From assembly GCA_934086395.1 (NCBI GenBank), contig CAKOIE010000014.1, positions 1 through 35,422 of the forward strand: DNA of 35,422 bases, written 5' to 3'. Below are positions 7,849 to 17,300 of the stretch, piece after piece (the first letter of the stretch is position 1; each line of letters begins with the position of its first letter). A program made the position numbers and the translations under genes. The notes beneath the pieces were generated by a model. That model did no database searches and was not told the origin of the DNA. It was given only the letters and a program-made list of their open reading frames with translations. The stretch comes from an uncultured Bacilli bacterium. Lineage in GTDB: Bacteria; Bacillota_I; Bacilli_A; RF39; UBA660.

Positions 7849-8538
7849 ATGAAACAAGTAACAAAAGAAGATATAAAAACATGTGTGCCTGTTAATAAAA
7901 TGATAGATAAGGCAAATGAAAATTATATTGAATTATATAATAAATATAGAAAGATATTGACTAAATATTTAATTAAAAAACTTGATTTAAAAAAGTATGA
8001 TGAATTAATAGAAAATTCAGGGGTTAATTTTAAAAAAGTTGATGTGGAAAATCAAGATATATATCAATATTTTTCTTCAGATTTATTAAATTATATATAT
8101 ATTAGAAATAATATTTATATAGAAAAACTAACTGATGAAGAAAAAAATGAATTAAATAGTATTTCATCTAACGATGATGAATTATCTAAATTAGAAGTAG
8201 ATTTTATTGAAAAAACATATAAAAAAGTTATTTTTGAAGATGTTTTAGGAAATAATGAAAGCTGTAATGTTTTCTATGGGCCTAGAACATCATCATATAT
8301 GGCTGATAATAGTTATGTTATTATTGGATTAAGATATGATAAGTTTTATAATCCATATGGTAATGATGAAGATTGGAAAAATAATTATATGATACAATCT
8401 AGATTTATATCTAAATTATTATTTAAAATGCAATCAGAAATGTGTTTAAAAATAGATTATCCAACCATAGCTATAGAATATGGAGATATGAGTACAGTAA
8501 AATTAAAAAAAAAAGAAACTAGAGTAGTAAAGCATTAG
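7849..8538 (+). CDS. Unknown protein, candidate immunity protein
   Basis: 229 residues, no signal peptide or membrane helix, rich in Lys, Asp, Asn and Tyr. Not recognised as a known family. Residues 1-60 look helical; the C-terminal half has 'YVIIGLRYDKFYNPYG' and 'YPTIAIEYGDMSTV', suggesting beta strands. It is the last gene of the toxin operon, just before the terminator at 8537, the usual place of an immunity gene. The decayed tip copy separates it from the intact toxin. It could therefore neutralise the active peptidase tip or be the leftover partner of the older tip. The ribosome site AGGAGGG (7831-7837) lies 11 bases before the ATG. Function inferred from position only. Confidence 0.6.
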   Translation: MKQVTKEDIKTCVPVNKMIDKANENYIELYNKYRKILTKYLIKKLDLKKYDELIENSGVNFKKVDVENQDIYQYFSSDLLNYIYIRNNIYIEKLTDEEKNELNSISSNDDELSKLEVDFIEKTYKKVIFEDVLGNNESCNVFYGPRTSSYMADNSYVIIGLRYDKFYNPYGNDEDWKNNYMIQSRFISKLLFKMQSEMCLKIDYPTIAIEYGDMSTVKLKKKETRVVKH

Positions 8539-8570
8539 ATATGATTTAACGTCATGTCTTTTCTTTTTTA
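8537..8570 (+). terminator. Terminator of the toxin operon
   Basis: An 8-bp stem (8537-8544 with 8552-8559, one G-U pair) with a 7-base loop, followed by a T-rich run to 8569. It overlaps the stop codon of the candidate immunity gene. Confidence 0.75.
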
Positions 8571-8580
8571 AAACATTATC

Positions 8581-8609
8581 TTGCTTTTGATTGATTTAAA
8601 TAATAAAAT
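8581..8609 (+). promoter_or_regulatory. Probable promoter of dnaB-dnaI
   Basis: TTGCTT (8581-8586) and TAAAAT (8604-8609) with a 17-base spacer, just after the toxin-operon terminator and 23 bases before the dnaB start codon. Confidence 0.5.
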
Positions 8610-8632
8610 AGATGTGGAAAGAAGGCTTATAT

Positions 8633-9907
8633 ATGAAAGATATAAATTTATTACCAGCAGATAATTATGTTGTAGTTAATAAGACAATATTAACTGATAC
8701 TGATAAAGTAAATTTAATTAATTTATATGAGCCTATTATAGGACCTTTACCAATAAGTTTATATTTAACTTTATGGAGTGATTTAGATCGAACTTTAACT
8801 GTTAGTACTAGTTATAATCATCATCATTTAATGACTTTTTTAAAAAGCGGATTAAAAGAAATAAAAGATGCTAGAAGTTCTTTAGAAGCAGTTGGTTTAA
8901 TTAAAACATATTATAAGAGTGGAGATAATATAAATTATTATATATACGAATTATATTCACCAATAAGTGCTTATGAATTCTTTAATCATCCTGTTTTAAA
9001 TATAGTCTTATATAATAATATAGGTGTTAATGAGTATAATAATTTAATTAAATCTTATAAAAAAGTTAATCTTAAATATGATGATTATTTAGATATATCA
9101 TGCAAACTTAATGATACATTTAAAAGTAGTGTTGGATCTATGTTTAATAATGAGGATATTAAGAATAAGAATAGTAATAAACCTAAATTAGATAATTTAA
9201 TTGATTTTGATTCTTTAAAAGATAGTATTCCTAATAAAGTACTTAGTAGTGGGGCATTTAATAAGAAATCTAAGGAATTAATTAATAATCTTGCTTTTAT
9301 ATATAATTTAGATACTTTAAAAGTTGGGGAAATAATTAGGCTTACTATTGATGAAAATGGTCTTATTAATAAAGATTTATTTATTAAAGAAGTTAGAAAG
9401 TATTATGAATATAATAATGGAGGAAGTTTACCTACTATTATTTATAGAACTCAACCTGAGTATTTAAAGAGTCCTGAAGGTGATGTATCTAATACTGGTA
9501 AAATGATTTATATATTTGAAAATACTACTCCTTATGATTTTTTAAAGAGTAAGTATAAAAATAATAATCCAACACCTAGAGATTTAAAATTATTAGAGTT
9601 TTTAGCGTTAGATTTAAGTATGCCTCCTGCTGTTATTAATGTTTTAATTGATTATGTATTAAGAATAAGTGATAATAAGCTTAATAAGGCGTATATTGAA
9701 ACAATAGCAGGACAATGGACTAGACTTGGAATAAAGACTGCTAAGTCGGCAATGGAACAAGCTAAAAAGGAATATAAAAAGAAACCTAAGAAAGAAATTA
9801 GTAAGAATACTAAACTTCCTGTTTGGTTTGACAATGAACAAAAAGATAATAAGGTAAGTGAAGAAGAAAAGAAGGAAATAGAAGCTTTACTTAAGGAGTT
9901 TAAATAA
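8633..9907 (+). CDS. dnaB: Replication initiation and membrane attachment protein DnaB (helicase loading)
   Basis: 424 residues. The N-terminal 'DTDKVNLINLYEPIIGPLPISLYLTLW' region is the winged-helix domain typical of Firmicute DnaB/DnaD, and the C-terminal half holds the DnaB_2/DDBH2 region ending in a basic and acidic tail. In Bacillus this protein works with DnaD and DnaI to load the replicative helicase DnaC at oriC and at PriA restart sites. Start chosen at 8633: the upstream in-frame ATG at 8612 would place the GAAAGAAGG ribosome site inside the gene. The stop overlaps the dnaI start by one base (TAATG), so translation is coupled. This gene pair is core chromosome, which shows that the toxin and secretion loci flank normal chromosomal genes. 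Confidence 0.88.
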   Translation: MKDINLLPADNYVVVNKTILTDTDKVNLINLYEPIIGPLPISLYLTLWSDLDRTLTVSTSYNHHHLMTFLKSGLKEIKDARSSLEAVGLIKTYYKSGDNINYYIYELYSPISAYEFFNHPVLNIVLYNNIGVNEYNNLIKSYKKVNLKYDDYLDISCKLNDTFKSSVGSMFNNEDIKNKNSNKPKLDNLIDFDSLKDSIPNKVLSSGAFNKKSKELINNLAFIYNLDTLKVGEIIRLTIDENGLINKDLFIKEVRKYYEYNNGGSLPTIIYRTQPEYLKSPEGDVSNTGKMIYIFENTTPYDFLKSKYKNNNPTPRDLKLLEFLALDLSMPPAVINVLIDYVLRISDNKLNKAYIETIAGQWTRLGIKTAKSAMEQAKKEYKKKPKKEISKNTKLPVWFDNEQKDNKVSEEEKKEIEALLKEFK

Positions 9908-10818
9908 TGAATAAATTAAATATAGATAATTATAAAAACAATAATTTAGAAATGATGATGAAACAAGATTATATTGAAGCTTTAAAAGATGATGATTTTA
10001 AAAAGTTAGTTATAAGTTTAAAAGTTACTGATGATATAGCATATAAATATACTTCTAAATTAGAAAGAAGTGTTAGTGAACTTAATAATTGTAAAAATTG
10101 TAAGAGTCTAATGTCTTGTAAGAATAAATGTAATGGTTTAGTTTATTATCCTAAAGTTAATGGTAATTCATTAGATTTTAATTATGTAGCTTGCAAATAT
10201 ATGAAAAAAGATTTAAAAGATAAAGAAGAGATAAAATCTAAATTTTTTGAAATGCCTTATGAAATAAAAAAAGCTAGAATTAAAGATATAGATCCATCTA
10301 GTAAAGAAAGATTAGAAATAATTAAATGGATAACTAAATTTTATAAAGATTATAAAAAAGATAGTAAGCAAAAAGGTTTATATTTAAGTGGATCTTTTGG
10401 TTCTGGTAAAACATTTATTGTTAGTGCTTTATTAAATGAACTTGCTAAAGATGGATATAGTTCTATTATTGTTTATTATCCTGAACTACTTAGAAGTTTA
10501 AAAGAAGGTTTTGGTAATGAAGATTTTAATGATAGACTTAATGAAATAAAGAAATGTGATTTATTACTTCTTGATGATATTGGAGCTGAGGCAACCTCTT
10601 TATGGAATAGGGATGAAATATTAGGTACTATCATGCAATATAGAATGGATAATAAATTAAGTACTTTCTTTACATCTAACTTAAATTTAAATGAATTAGA
10701 AGAGCACTTTATTATTAAGAGTAATGATGAAGAAAAAATTAAAGCTAGAAGAATAATGGAAAGAATTAAGTTTTTAACTGATAACAAAGAATTAATAGGA
10801 GAAAATAGAAGAAAGTAG
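9907..10818 (+). CDS. dnaI: Primosomal protein DnaI (helicase loader ATPase)
   Basis: 303 residues. The N-terminal region has a zinc-binding cluster, Cys62, Cys65, Cys71, Cys75 and Cys96 ('CKNCKSLMSCKNKC'), as in DnaI. The AAA+ domain has Walker A 'GSFGSGKT' (162-169), Walker B 'LLLLDDIGAE' (219-228), a sensor-1 region 'TFFTSNLN' and a C-terminal Arg-rich sensor-2 helix. DnaI binds and loads the replicative helicase with DnaB/DnaD. The order dnaB-dnaI is as in Bacillus and relatives. No clear terminator follows; the repeat at 10837-10876 can form a hairpin but has no T tract. Confidence 0.92.
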   Translation: MNKLNIDNYKNNNLEMMMKQDYIEALKDDDFKKLVISLKVTDDIAYKYTSKLERSVSELNNCKNCKSLMSCKNKCNGLVYYPKVNGNSLDFNYVACKYMKKDLKDKEEIKSKFFEMPYEIKKARIKDIDPSSKERLEIIKWITKFYKDYKKDSKQKGLYLSGSFGSGKTFIVSALLNELAKDGYSSIIVYYPELLRSLKEGFGNEDFNDRLNEIKKCDLLLLDDIGAEATSLWNRDEILGTIMQYRMDNKLSTFFTSNLNLNELEEHFIIKSNDEEKIKARRIMERIKFLTDNKELIGENRRK

Positions 10819-10836
10819 TTTATATTATTAATATTT

Positions 10837-10876
10837 CATTGAGAAAAAGTGGTAAAAGTGGCAAAAATTCTCAATG
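10837..10876 (+). repeat. 40-bp repeat, copy 1 (upstream of the -35 box)
   Basis: Starts CATTGAGA and ends TCTCAATG, an 8-base inverted repeat, with two tandem GTGG-Y-AAAA units (spacing 9) in between. It is identical over 39 bases to 10914-10952. It ends 5 bases before the -35 box of the promoter at 10882. Confidence 0.9.
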
Positions 10877-10881
10877 AAGTA

Positions 10882-10910
10882 TTGAAAAGATAATTTAAAT
10901 ATCATATAAT
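10882..10910 (+). promoter_or_regulatory. Sigma-A promoter of the ATPase-kinase genes, enclosed by the repeats
   Basis: TTGAAA (10882-10887), a 17-base spacer and a perfect TATAAT (10905-10910). The expected transcription start falls within repeat copy 2. The arrangement looks like a promoter with two operators, but no bound regulator is known. Confidence 0.75.
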
Positions 10911-10913
10911 TAT

Positions 10914-10952
10914 ATTGAGAAAAAGTGGTAAAAGTGGCAAAAATTCTCAATG
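10914..10952 (+). repeat. 39-bp repeat, copy 2 (over the transcription start)
   Basis: Same sequence as 10837-10876 without its first base. In the transcript its 8-bp ends could pair, and the right arm directly abuts the GGAGG ribosome site (10952-10956) of the next gene. It could therefore act as a DNA operator, as an RNA hairpin controlling translation, or both. Confidence 0.9.
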
Positions 10953-10961
10953 GAGGCTCAT

Positions 10962-12206
10962 ATGAAGGAAATTAAAAGAGATATTTATTTAAATAGATTA
11001 ATAAGTAGAAAAGAAAATGGATTAATTAAAATTGTGACAGGTATTAGAAGATGTGGTAAATCTTATTTGCTAGATCCCTTATTTAAAAATCATTTAATAG
11101 AAAATGGAGTAAAAGAAGATCATATTATTAAATTGGAACTAGATAAAATAGAAAATGAAGAATATCATAATGCCAGTAAATTAAATGATTTTATTAAATC
11201 AAAGATCAAAGATAAAAACATGTATTATATATTACTAGATGAAATACAGTTGGTTGATGGTTTTGAATCAGTACTCAATGGTTTTTTGTATGAAAGAAAT
11301 CTTGATGTGTATGTTACTGGTAGCAACTCCAAGTTTTTATCATCTGATATAATTACAGAATTTAGGGGTAGAGGAGATGAAGTAAAAGTGTTTCCGTTAT
11401 CTTTTTCTGAATATGTAGAAGCCTTTAATGGAGATAAATATGAAGCTTGGAATGAATATATTTTGTTTGGTGGATTACCATTAATTTTATCTAAAAAAAA
11501 TGATGAAGAAAAATCACAATATCTAAAGGATGAATTCGAAAGAACTTATATTAAAGATATTGTTGAACGTAATAATGTTCAAAGAGTAGATATACTTGAT
11601 TCAGTTATTAATATGCTTGCTTCTTCCGTAGGATCTCTTACTAATCCTAAAAAAATATATGACACATTTCTTAGTAATGGAGAAAAGGAAATATCATCTA
11701 ATACAGTAAATAATTATTTAAAATATATTGAAGATTCTTTTATTGTAAATAAATCAGATAGATATGATGTTAAAGGAAAAAAATATATTCAAACACCTCA
11801 AAAATATTATTTTTCAGATATTGGTTTAAGAAATGCTAGATTAAATTTTAGACAACAAGAAGAAAATCATTTAATGGAAAATATAATATATAATGAATTA
11901 ATTGTTAGGGGATATAATGTTGATGTAGGTGTTGTTGAAATAAGAGATGAAAATAAAAAAAGAAAACAATTAGAAATAGACTTTGTTTGTAATTTAGGAA
12001 ATAAAAGATATTATATTCAATCAGCATTAAACTTAGACACAAGAGAAAAAACAATTCAAGAAGAAAGACCATTTATGAATATTAATGATAATTTTAAAAA
12101 AATTATTGTTGTTAAAGATAATATTAAACACTGGATTACCGAAGAAGGAATATTAGTTGTAGGTATTCAAGAATTTTTACTTAATAAAGATAGTCTAGAT
12201 TTATAA
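10962..12206 (+). CDS. AAA+ ATPase of the DUF4143 family
   Basis: 414 residues from 10962; the in-frame ATG at 10950 lies on the GGAGG site and is rejected. Walker A is 'GIRRCGKS' (27-34) and Walker B 'YYILLDEIQLV' (88-98). 'YVTGSNSKFLSSDI' and 'RGRGDEVKVFPLSFSEY' follow, all typical of the AAA_14/DUF4143 ATPases. A winged-helix region and a C-terminal 'LEIDFVCNLGNKRYYIQ' segment resembling a PD-(D/E)xK fold complete the protein. These ATPases are common in Bacteroides, Firmicutes and archaea and are often in accessory regions; their function is not well known, and toxin-antitoxin or defence roles are only suggested. It has its own repeat-flanked promoter and precedes a HipA-like kinase by 35 bases. 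Confidence 0.88.
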   Translation: MKEIKRDIYLNRLISRKENGLIKIVTGIRRCGKSYLLDPLFKNHLIENGVKEDHIIKLELDKIENEEYHNASKLNDFIKSKIKDKNMYYILLDEIQLVDGFESVLNGFLYERNLDVYVTGSNSKFLSSDIITEFRGRGDEVKVFPLSFSEYVEAFNGDKYEAWNEYILFGGLPLILSKKNDEEKSQYLKDEFERTYIKDIVERNNVQRVDILDSVINMLASSVGSLTNPKKIYDTFLSNGEKEISSNTVNNYLKYIEDSFIVNKSDRYDVKGKKYIQTPQKYYFSDIGLRNARLNFRQQEENHLMENIIYNELIVRGYNVDVGVVEIRDENKKRKQLEIDFVCNLGNKRYYIQSALNLDTREKTIQEERPFMNINDNFKKIIVVKDNIKHWITEEGILVVGIQEFLLNKDSLDL

Positions 12207-12241
12207 AAATATCTATTAATTAGAAGAAAGTGAGATTAATT

Positions 12242-13177
12242 ATGAATGATTTTAACAATTTAAAAGAAAGTGGAATTCGTTATGGTGGAAATGCTGGAAA
12301 TAAACTTGGAGTTATAATAAATGGTGAAAATTGGTTTTTAAAATTTCCAAAATCAACCAAAGATCTAATAAGAAAAACAGATCTATCTTATACAACTTCG
12401 CCATTATCAGAATTTATCGGTTCTCGAATTTATAAAACAATAGGTATTCCAGTACATGATACTTTGTTAGGTATTAAAAATAATAAAGTAGTTGTTGCAT
12501 GTAAAGATTTTAGAAAGAATCAAAGTGATTATAGATTTGATGATTTTAATTCAATTAAGAATGATTATGTAGAAGGATTAGAAGAAAAGTTAGAATCAAC
12601 ATCATCAAGTAATTTAAATACAATTAATTTAGAAAAGATAATGATTATTATGGAACATAATCCTTTGTTTATTAAAATGCCAGAACTGGAAAATAGATTT
12701 TGGGATATGTTTATTGTTGATGCCTTAATTGGTAATAACGATAGAAATAATGGTAACTGGGGTGTAATAGTTAATAATAAAACTAGAGAAACTGAAATTG
12801 CTCCAGTATTTGATAATGGATCTTCTTTTAATACAAAATCAAGTGATGAACAAATTGAAAAAATTATAAGTGATAAAGAACGTTTTATATCTAGTGCTTA
12901 TAAAACTAGATTATGTATCTTTTCTTTAAATAATAAACAAATTAATCCATATGAATATATTGAAAGTATGGAAAATGAAAAATGTAATAAAGCATTACTT
13001 AGAATTATTCCAAAAATTGATTTAGAAAAAATTAAAGATATTATTTATAAAATACCAAATAATTTTGAAGGTATTGAAGTTATAAGTGATATTAGAAAAG
13101 ACTTTTATTATAAATGTATCGAATATAGATATTATAATTCTTTATTAGTAACTTATAATAAACTTTTAGATAAATAA
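12242..13177 (+). CDS. HipA/CtkA-like serine/threonine kinase
   Basis: 311 residues. The N-terminal lobe has a Gly-rich 'YGGNAGNKLGV' loop and a putative ATP-binding lysine in 'WFLKFPKS'. The catalytic loop is 'GNNDRNNGNWG' (164-174; Asp167, Asn172), and the metal-binding 'APVFDNGSS' (Asp191) corresponds to the kinase DFG motif. The length and single-chain form fit the CtkA/HipA-C group, not full HipA with its N-subdomain 1. Family members phosphorylate translation factors or tRNA synthetases and act as toxins. The start at 12242 follows AAGTGAG; an in-frame GTG at 12230 is possible. The small frameshifted gene just downstream could be a lost partner or antitoxin. Probably cotranscribed with the ATPase. 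Confidence 0.82.
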   Translation: MNDFNNLKESGIRYGGNAGNKLGVIINGENWFLKFPKSTKDLIRKTDLSYTTSPLSEFIGSRIYKTIGIPVHDTLLGIKNNKVVVACKDFRKNQSDYRFDDFNSIKNDYVEGLEEKLESTSSSNLNTINLEKIMIIMEHNPLFIKMPELENRFWDMFIVDALIGNNDRNNGNWGVIVNNKTRETEIAPVFDNGSSFNTKSSDEQIEKIISDKERFISSAYKTRLCIFSLNNKQINPYEYIESMENEKCNKALLRIIPKIDLEKIKDIIYKIPNNFEGIEVISDIRKDFYYKCIEYRYYNSLLVTYNKLLDK

Positions 13178-13205
13178 AATATAGAGAATTAAAAGTGGTG
13201 TAAAT

Positions 13206-13447
13206 ATGAAATATATATTAATGAATAAAAATAAAGAAATAATGTTAATAAATTAACAGAAGAAATAAATTTTAATAAAGGATATGGTAAATTTTTTTCA
13301 AATTCTAATAAAGAGCTTGATAATATATTAAAAAAGTATCAAAATAAGTTAGATATATCAGATATTAGAATAGAAAAATTAGTTAATGGATTAAATAAAA
13401 GAATAACTAAATTAAATAATTATATAAATAAATTTAAAGCAGATTAA
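13206..13447 (+). pseudogene. Frameshifted small gene after the HipA-like kinase
   Basis: A start with GTGGTG upstream opens a frame of 16 codons ('MKYILMNKNKEIMLIN', 13206-13256). A second frame, shifted by one base, continues from about 13247 without stops to 13447 (66 codons), mostly Lys/Asn/Ile helices. Joined, they would give about 80 residues. The first strand resembles the opening of small HipA-partner or HipA N-terminal proteins in Firmicutes, but the match is too short to be certain. A sequencing indel could explain it equally well. A good terminator overlaps its end. The rest of 13178-13515 holds only the terminator and promoter listed. Confidence 0.5.
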
Positions 13448-13460
13448 TGTCTGTTTTTTT
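13436..13460 (+). terminator. Terminator ending the ATPase-kinase unit
   Basis: Stem 13436-13444 with 13449-13457 (two G-U pairs, A-U rich base), 4-base loop, and a run of seven T from 13454. Confidence 0.65.
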
Positions 13461-13461
13461 C

Positions 13462-13490
13462 TTGATAAAAATTATTTAAATTGATAAGAT
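13462..13490 (+). promoter_or_regulatory. Promoter of the 13516 gene
   Basis: TTGATA (13462-13467), a 17-base spacer and TAAGAT (13485-13490), located directly after the terminator and 25 bases before the start codon. Confidence 0.6.
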
Positions 13491-13515
13491 TTTATTGTAG
13501 GAAAGAGGCTTGGTT

Positions 13516-14325
13516 ATGATGATGGAAAAAGACGAAATTAAAAATTGGCAATATGCAGTTTTAATAGGAATGCTATGTATTATTATTACGTTATTATGTA
13601 TTGTTATTTATAAGGTTGTTAAAAAAGATAAAAGCAATATTAATGATGATAATTTAGTTAGTAGTGCTAAGGTAAATGAAAAGTTATATAAAACGTTTAG
13701 TAGAAAAAATTATGATGCTTTAAAAAATATTAAAGATGATTATTCTGTTAAGGATATGAAATTAGTACAAAGTAATAATAGTTATTCTATTATTAAATTA
13801 AATGATAAAGAAGTGAATATAAGATATGCTATATATCAGGAAGAAAACAAAGATAAAGAAGAAAATAAATATTATAGTTATTATTTAGAATTATATTTTA
13901 ATAATAATAAATTAAATAGAGTAATGAAAATACTTGATACTAAAGAAAGCTATAGTGAACTTGGTAGTATTAAACTTGATAATATATATTTTAATAAAAT
14001 TTATGGATTAGATAATAGAGAATATTTAATTATAGATAGTAATATTCATTTGCTTGGAAAGCATTATGTTTATGTATTAAATGATGAATTTAAAATTGTT
14101 TATGAAGTGCCATTTATTACTGGACAAGATTTATATTTAAGTGAAAATTATGATTTAAATTTTGATAATAAATTAAATATTTCTAATGATTCTATTTATT
14201 ACCTTAGTAGTAATAAGAAGAAAATAGATATTCATAGAGTTACTTTTTATAATGATAAATATTATGATGAAGTTGTAGATACTAAGAATGGTTCTATTTC
14301 TAAAGTAAAGAAAAGTGAAAATTAA
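13516..14325 (+). CDS. Single-pass membrane protein of unknown function
   Basis: 269 residues. One N-terminal membrane helix (about residues 12-33, 'VLIGMLCIIITLLCIVIYKVV') is followed by basic residues and a roughly 230-residue Asn/Lys/Tyr-rich region, which may lie on either face of the membrane. No known motif is recognised. The GAAAGAGG ribosome site at 13501-13508 fits ATG 13516; a TTG at 13510 is too near. It has its own promoter and precedes the large adhesin-like protein, so it may be the first member of the envelope locus. The small anchored proteins at 30046 and 30518 share the same topology but no obvious sequence. Confidence 0.6.
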   Translation: MMMEKDEIKNWQYAVLIGMLCIIITLLCIVIYKVVKKDKSNINDDNLVSSAKVNEKLYKTFSRKNYDALKNIKDDYSVKDMKLVQSNNSYSIIKLNDKEVNIRYAIYQEENKDKEENKYYSYYLELYFNNNKLNRVMKILDTKESYSELGSIKLDNIYFNKIYGLDNREYLIIDSNIHLLGKHYVYVLNDEFKIVYEVPFITGQDLYLSENYDLNFDNKLNISNDSIYYLSSNKKKIDIHRVTFYNDKYYDEVVDTKNGSISKVKKSEN

Positions 14326-14344
14326 AAATAATGTTATATTGTTA

Positions 14345-14373
14345 TTGAAAAATAATTATTTATATTATACAAT
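14345..14373 (+). promoter_or_regulatory. Promoter of the surface-protein genes
   Basis: TTGAAA (14345-14350), a 17-base spacer and TACAAT (14368-14373), 24 bases before the start codon of the 1040-residue surface protein. Confidence 0.7.
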
Positions 14374-14397
14374 GTAAATATAAGGTAGGTAGGTTAT

Positions 14398-17300
14398 ATG
14401 AAAATCAATAGTAAGAGAAAAAAATATGCAAAAATATTGGCTGCTTTTTTAATTATATGTTTAATTGGATTAAGTAATGCTTATTATTTTTTATATTGTA
14501 ATGAAAAAAAAGCAAATTCAACTGGGGAACAGGTTAATGATTTGGCATGGACTTGGCCATGGGAAAAAAACACAAAAGCAAATAATACAACAAGACCAAT
14601 TTACACATCACCATATACAACAAGACCAGTTTATACAATAAAACCAACTTATACAACAAAACCAATTTATACAACAAAACCAATTTATACAACAAAACCA
14701 ATTTATACAAAAAAACCATATATTGCAGGTAAAGATGAGTCAAGGCCAAACAATATTCCGTATGCTGCTTCTGGTTATACTACTGTTCCAACAACGAAAA
14801 AACCTGTAACAACGAAAAAAAAAGTAACAACAACGAAAGCAGCATCAGTCGTGGTAAAAACATATGGAGGAGTTAGCACAGGAGTTTCTTCTGTTGACTC
14901 AAGAGTACTTGGAGACCCTACACTTCAAAAGGAAACCAAACGTACAAGCGTTGATGGAAAAAATCAAGATGTTATTTATGTAAAGACTGAATGTAAAAAT
15001 AATTGTTATGTAGAATTAAAAGCAAATTTAAAAGATGGAGTTCAATCTAATAATATTGGATGGATAAAAAATGGTAAATTAACCGATGAAAAGGGTTCTA
15101 CAATTAAGGTTCAACAAAATGGTAAGGGTAATGATATTTGGGTTCCTTGTGAAATTGGAAAAACTTGTCCAGGAACTGTTAATTCAGCACCATCAGGTGA
15201 TAATAATGGAGGCTCTGGTTCAGGTCCAAATGGTAATTATGGCGGCGGATCAGGTGGCGGTCAGCAAACTCCTAGTGCTACTCAACCCGTTTCTGTTGAT
15301 AAATATCCTGATAAGATAAATAAAGATGTATTTGCAAAGAATAAGGAGTATAGTGGTTCATCTATTAGTTGTGGTGATAAAATTCATGTTACTGCTTGTA
15401 ACAGTGACTCTGATCCAATTTGTATTGTAACTTCTATAAATGGTAAAGAGGTTCAAAATACATTTATTAAAAAGAGTAATTATACTGAAAATGAAAGCGA
15501 GACTGGATGTTATCAAAATGTAACAAGATATGTAAAAAAAGATAGTTACTATTATTCTGATTCAAATTTAACTAATGGTAAACAAGCATTTCCTTGTGGT
15601 GAGCAAGTAACGTTGAAAGGTAGTTTATCTACAGTTTGTAATGATAAGTCTTGTGAAGTGATTTTTAATGGAAAAGTTGTATACTTAGATAAAAATTCTT
15701 TGATTAATTATAAACCGATTTGTACAAGTGATCCTGAAGGAACTTGTGTATCAAGCACTAATCAAACTAATGTAACTGGAAATATTACTATTAAAATATG
15801 CAATGGGGAAGATAATTCTGAAAAGAGAAATAAAATAGTTTCTTGTGCAAATGGATATAAAAAATCTTATAAAGTTGTTAATGATAAATGTGGAGAAAGT
15901 ACAAGCGCTACTTGTTATAGAGAATATGAATATTCTTGTATTTTTGGAAAGGCTCCAGGTGTGTCTGCATCAGCCGGAATACTTGATTCAAATGGATTTG
16001 GTATAATAAATATTACAGGTTATGATTATGGAAATGTTGGCTTAAAAGGATATTTTATTTCAGCTGGATATGCACCATCAGAAAATTCTTCTTGGAAGAG
16101 TTTTGATGGTAATAATAAAGCTACAGAAAAACAACCAGCCGGTACCTATTATATTTGGGCTAAAAATAGCAAAGAAATAATGAGCAATTCAGTACTTGTT
16201 AAAGTATATGATGCTGATTTATCTACTACAATGAGAGCATTTGGTGCTATAGACGACAATACAGGAGATTTATTATCAGTAAAGCAAACAGATAATAGGG
16301 TTGCAAATGCTGATCAGATTGTTGATGCAAAGTATGCATTATTATCAAATAGATTAATTGCAGATTCAACTGCAACTGGCTTTGATCAATTAACTACATC
16401 TTATGAAATAACCACAACTAGTAATAAAATATCATTATATGCAACTTTAACTAGTGATGATGCAAATTATGTTGAAGGTTTCGAACCGAGAACTGTAGAT
16501 TTAGAATATGGTGAAAATGCAGTAGTTATTGCTATTGTAAATAAAGATGGAAAACAAAGAAACTATACTTTTATTGTTAATAGAGTTGATGATCGTAATA
16601 ATGATAATACTTTAAGTAATATAAAATTAAGCAAGGGTAAAATTGAATTTGACCCATATGTTACAAATTATGATGTTGAAATTGGTAAAAATACTAAAAA
16701 GGTAAGTATAAATGCTGAATTAAATAATTCAAATGCTGGATTTGTTGTTGGATATGAACCAAGAACCGTAGAAATTACTGAAGATAAACAATCTGCAGTA
16801 ATAAAGGTAATGAGTGAAGCTGGAAATGTTAGAAGTTATGTTATTACATTTGTAAAAAAGGATTATGTTGAAGAACCTGGTAATAGTGCTTATTTAAGTT
16901 CATTAACTGTTCCTGGTACTCAATTATCTTTCGATAAAGAAAATTATAATTATACGATAACTGTTCCTTATGAAACCGATCGTGTACCCGTTTATGCATT
17001 TGCTGAAAGTGAAAATGCAAATGTTAATGTAGGAGATAGTACAAATTTAGGTGTTGGAACTAATTTGGTTGAAATTGAAGTAAAAAATGGTAAAAATACT
17101 AAGATATATAATTTGTACATAATTAGAAAAGGCGCTGGATTAGATGTATCTAATTCAACAAATTTAAGTATGCTTTCTATTAAAGGCTATAATTTAAACT
17201 TTGATCCTAATGTATTAGATTATACTGTAAAGATTAAAAGGGAAAAGACTTTAATGATTGCTGCAACTCCTGAAAGCAATAGAGCTGATTTATATATGTA

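Noticed and set aside
10837..10952. MraZ-type GTGG boxes
   Set aside because: The GTGG units are 9 bases apart, not the 10 expected for MraZ boxes, there are only two per block, and no mraZ or cell-division gene follows.
14587..14721. CRISPR-like or regulatory tandem repeat, and a minus-strand open frame over it
   Set aside because: The 18-base units have no spacers and stay in frame with the surface protein; the minus frame exists only because the repeat is free of stops.
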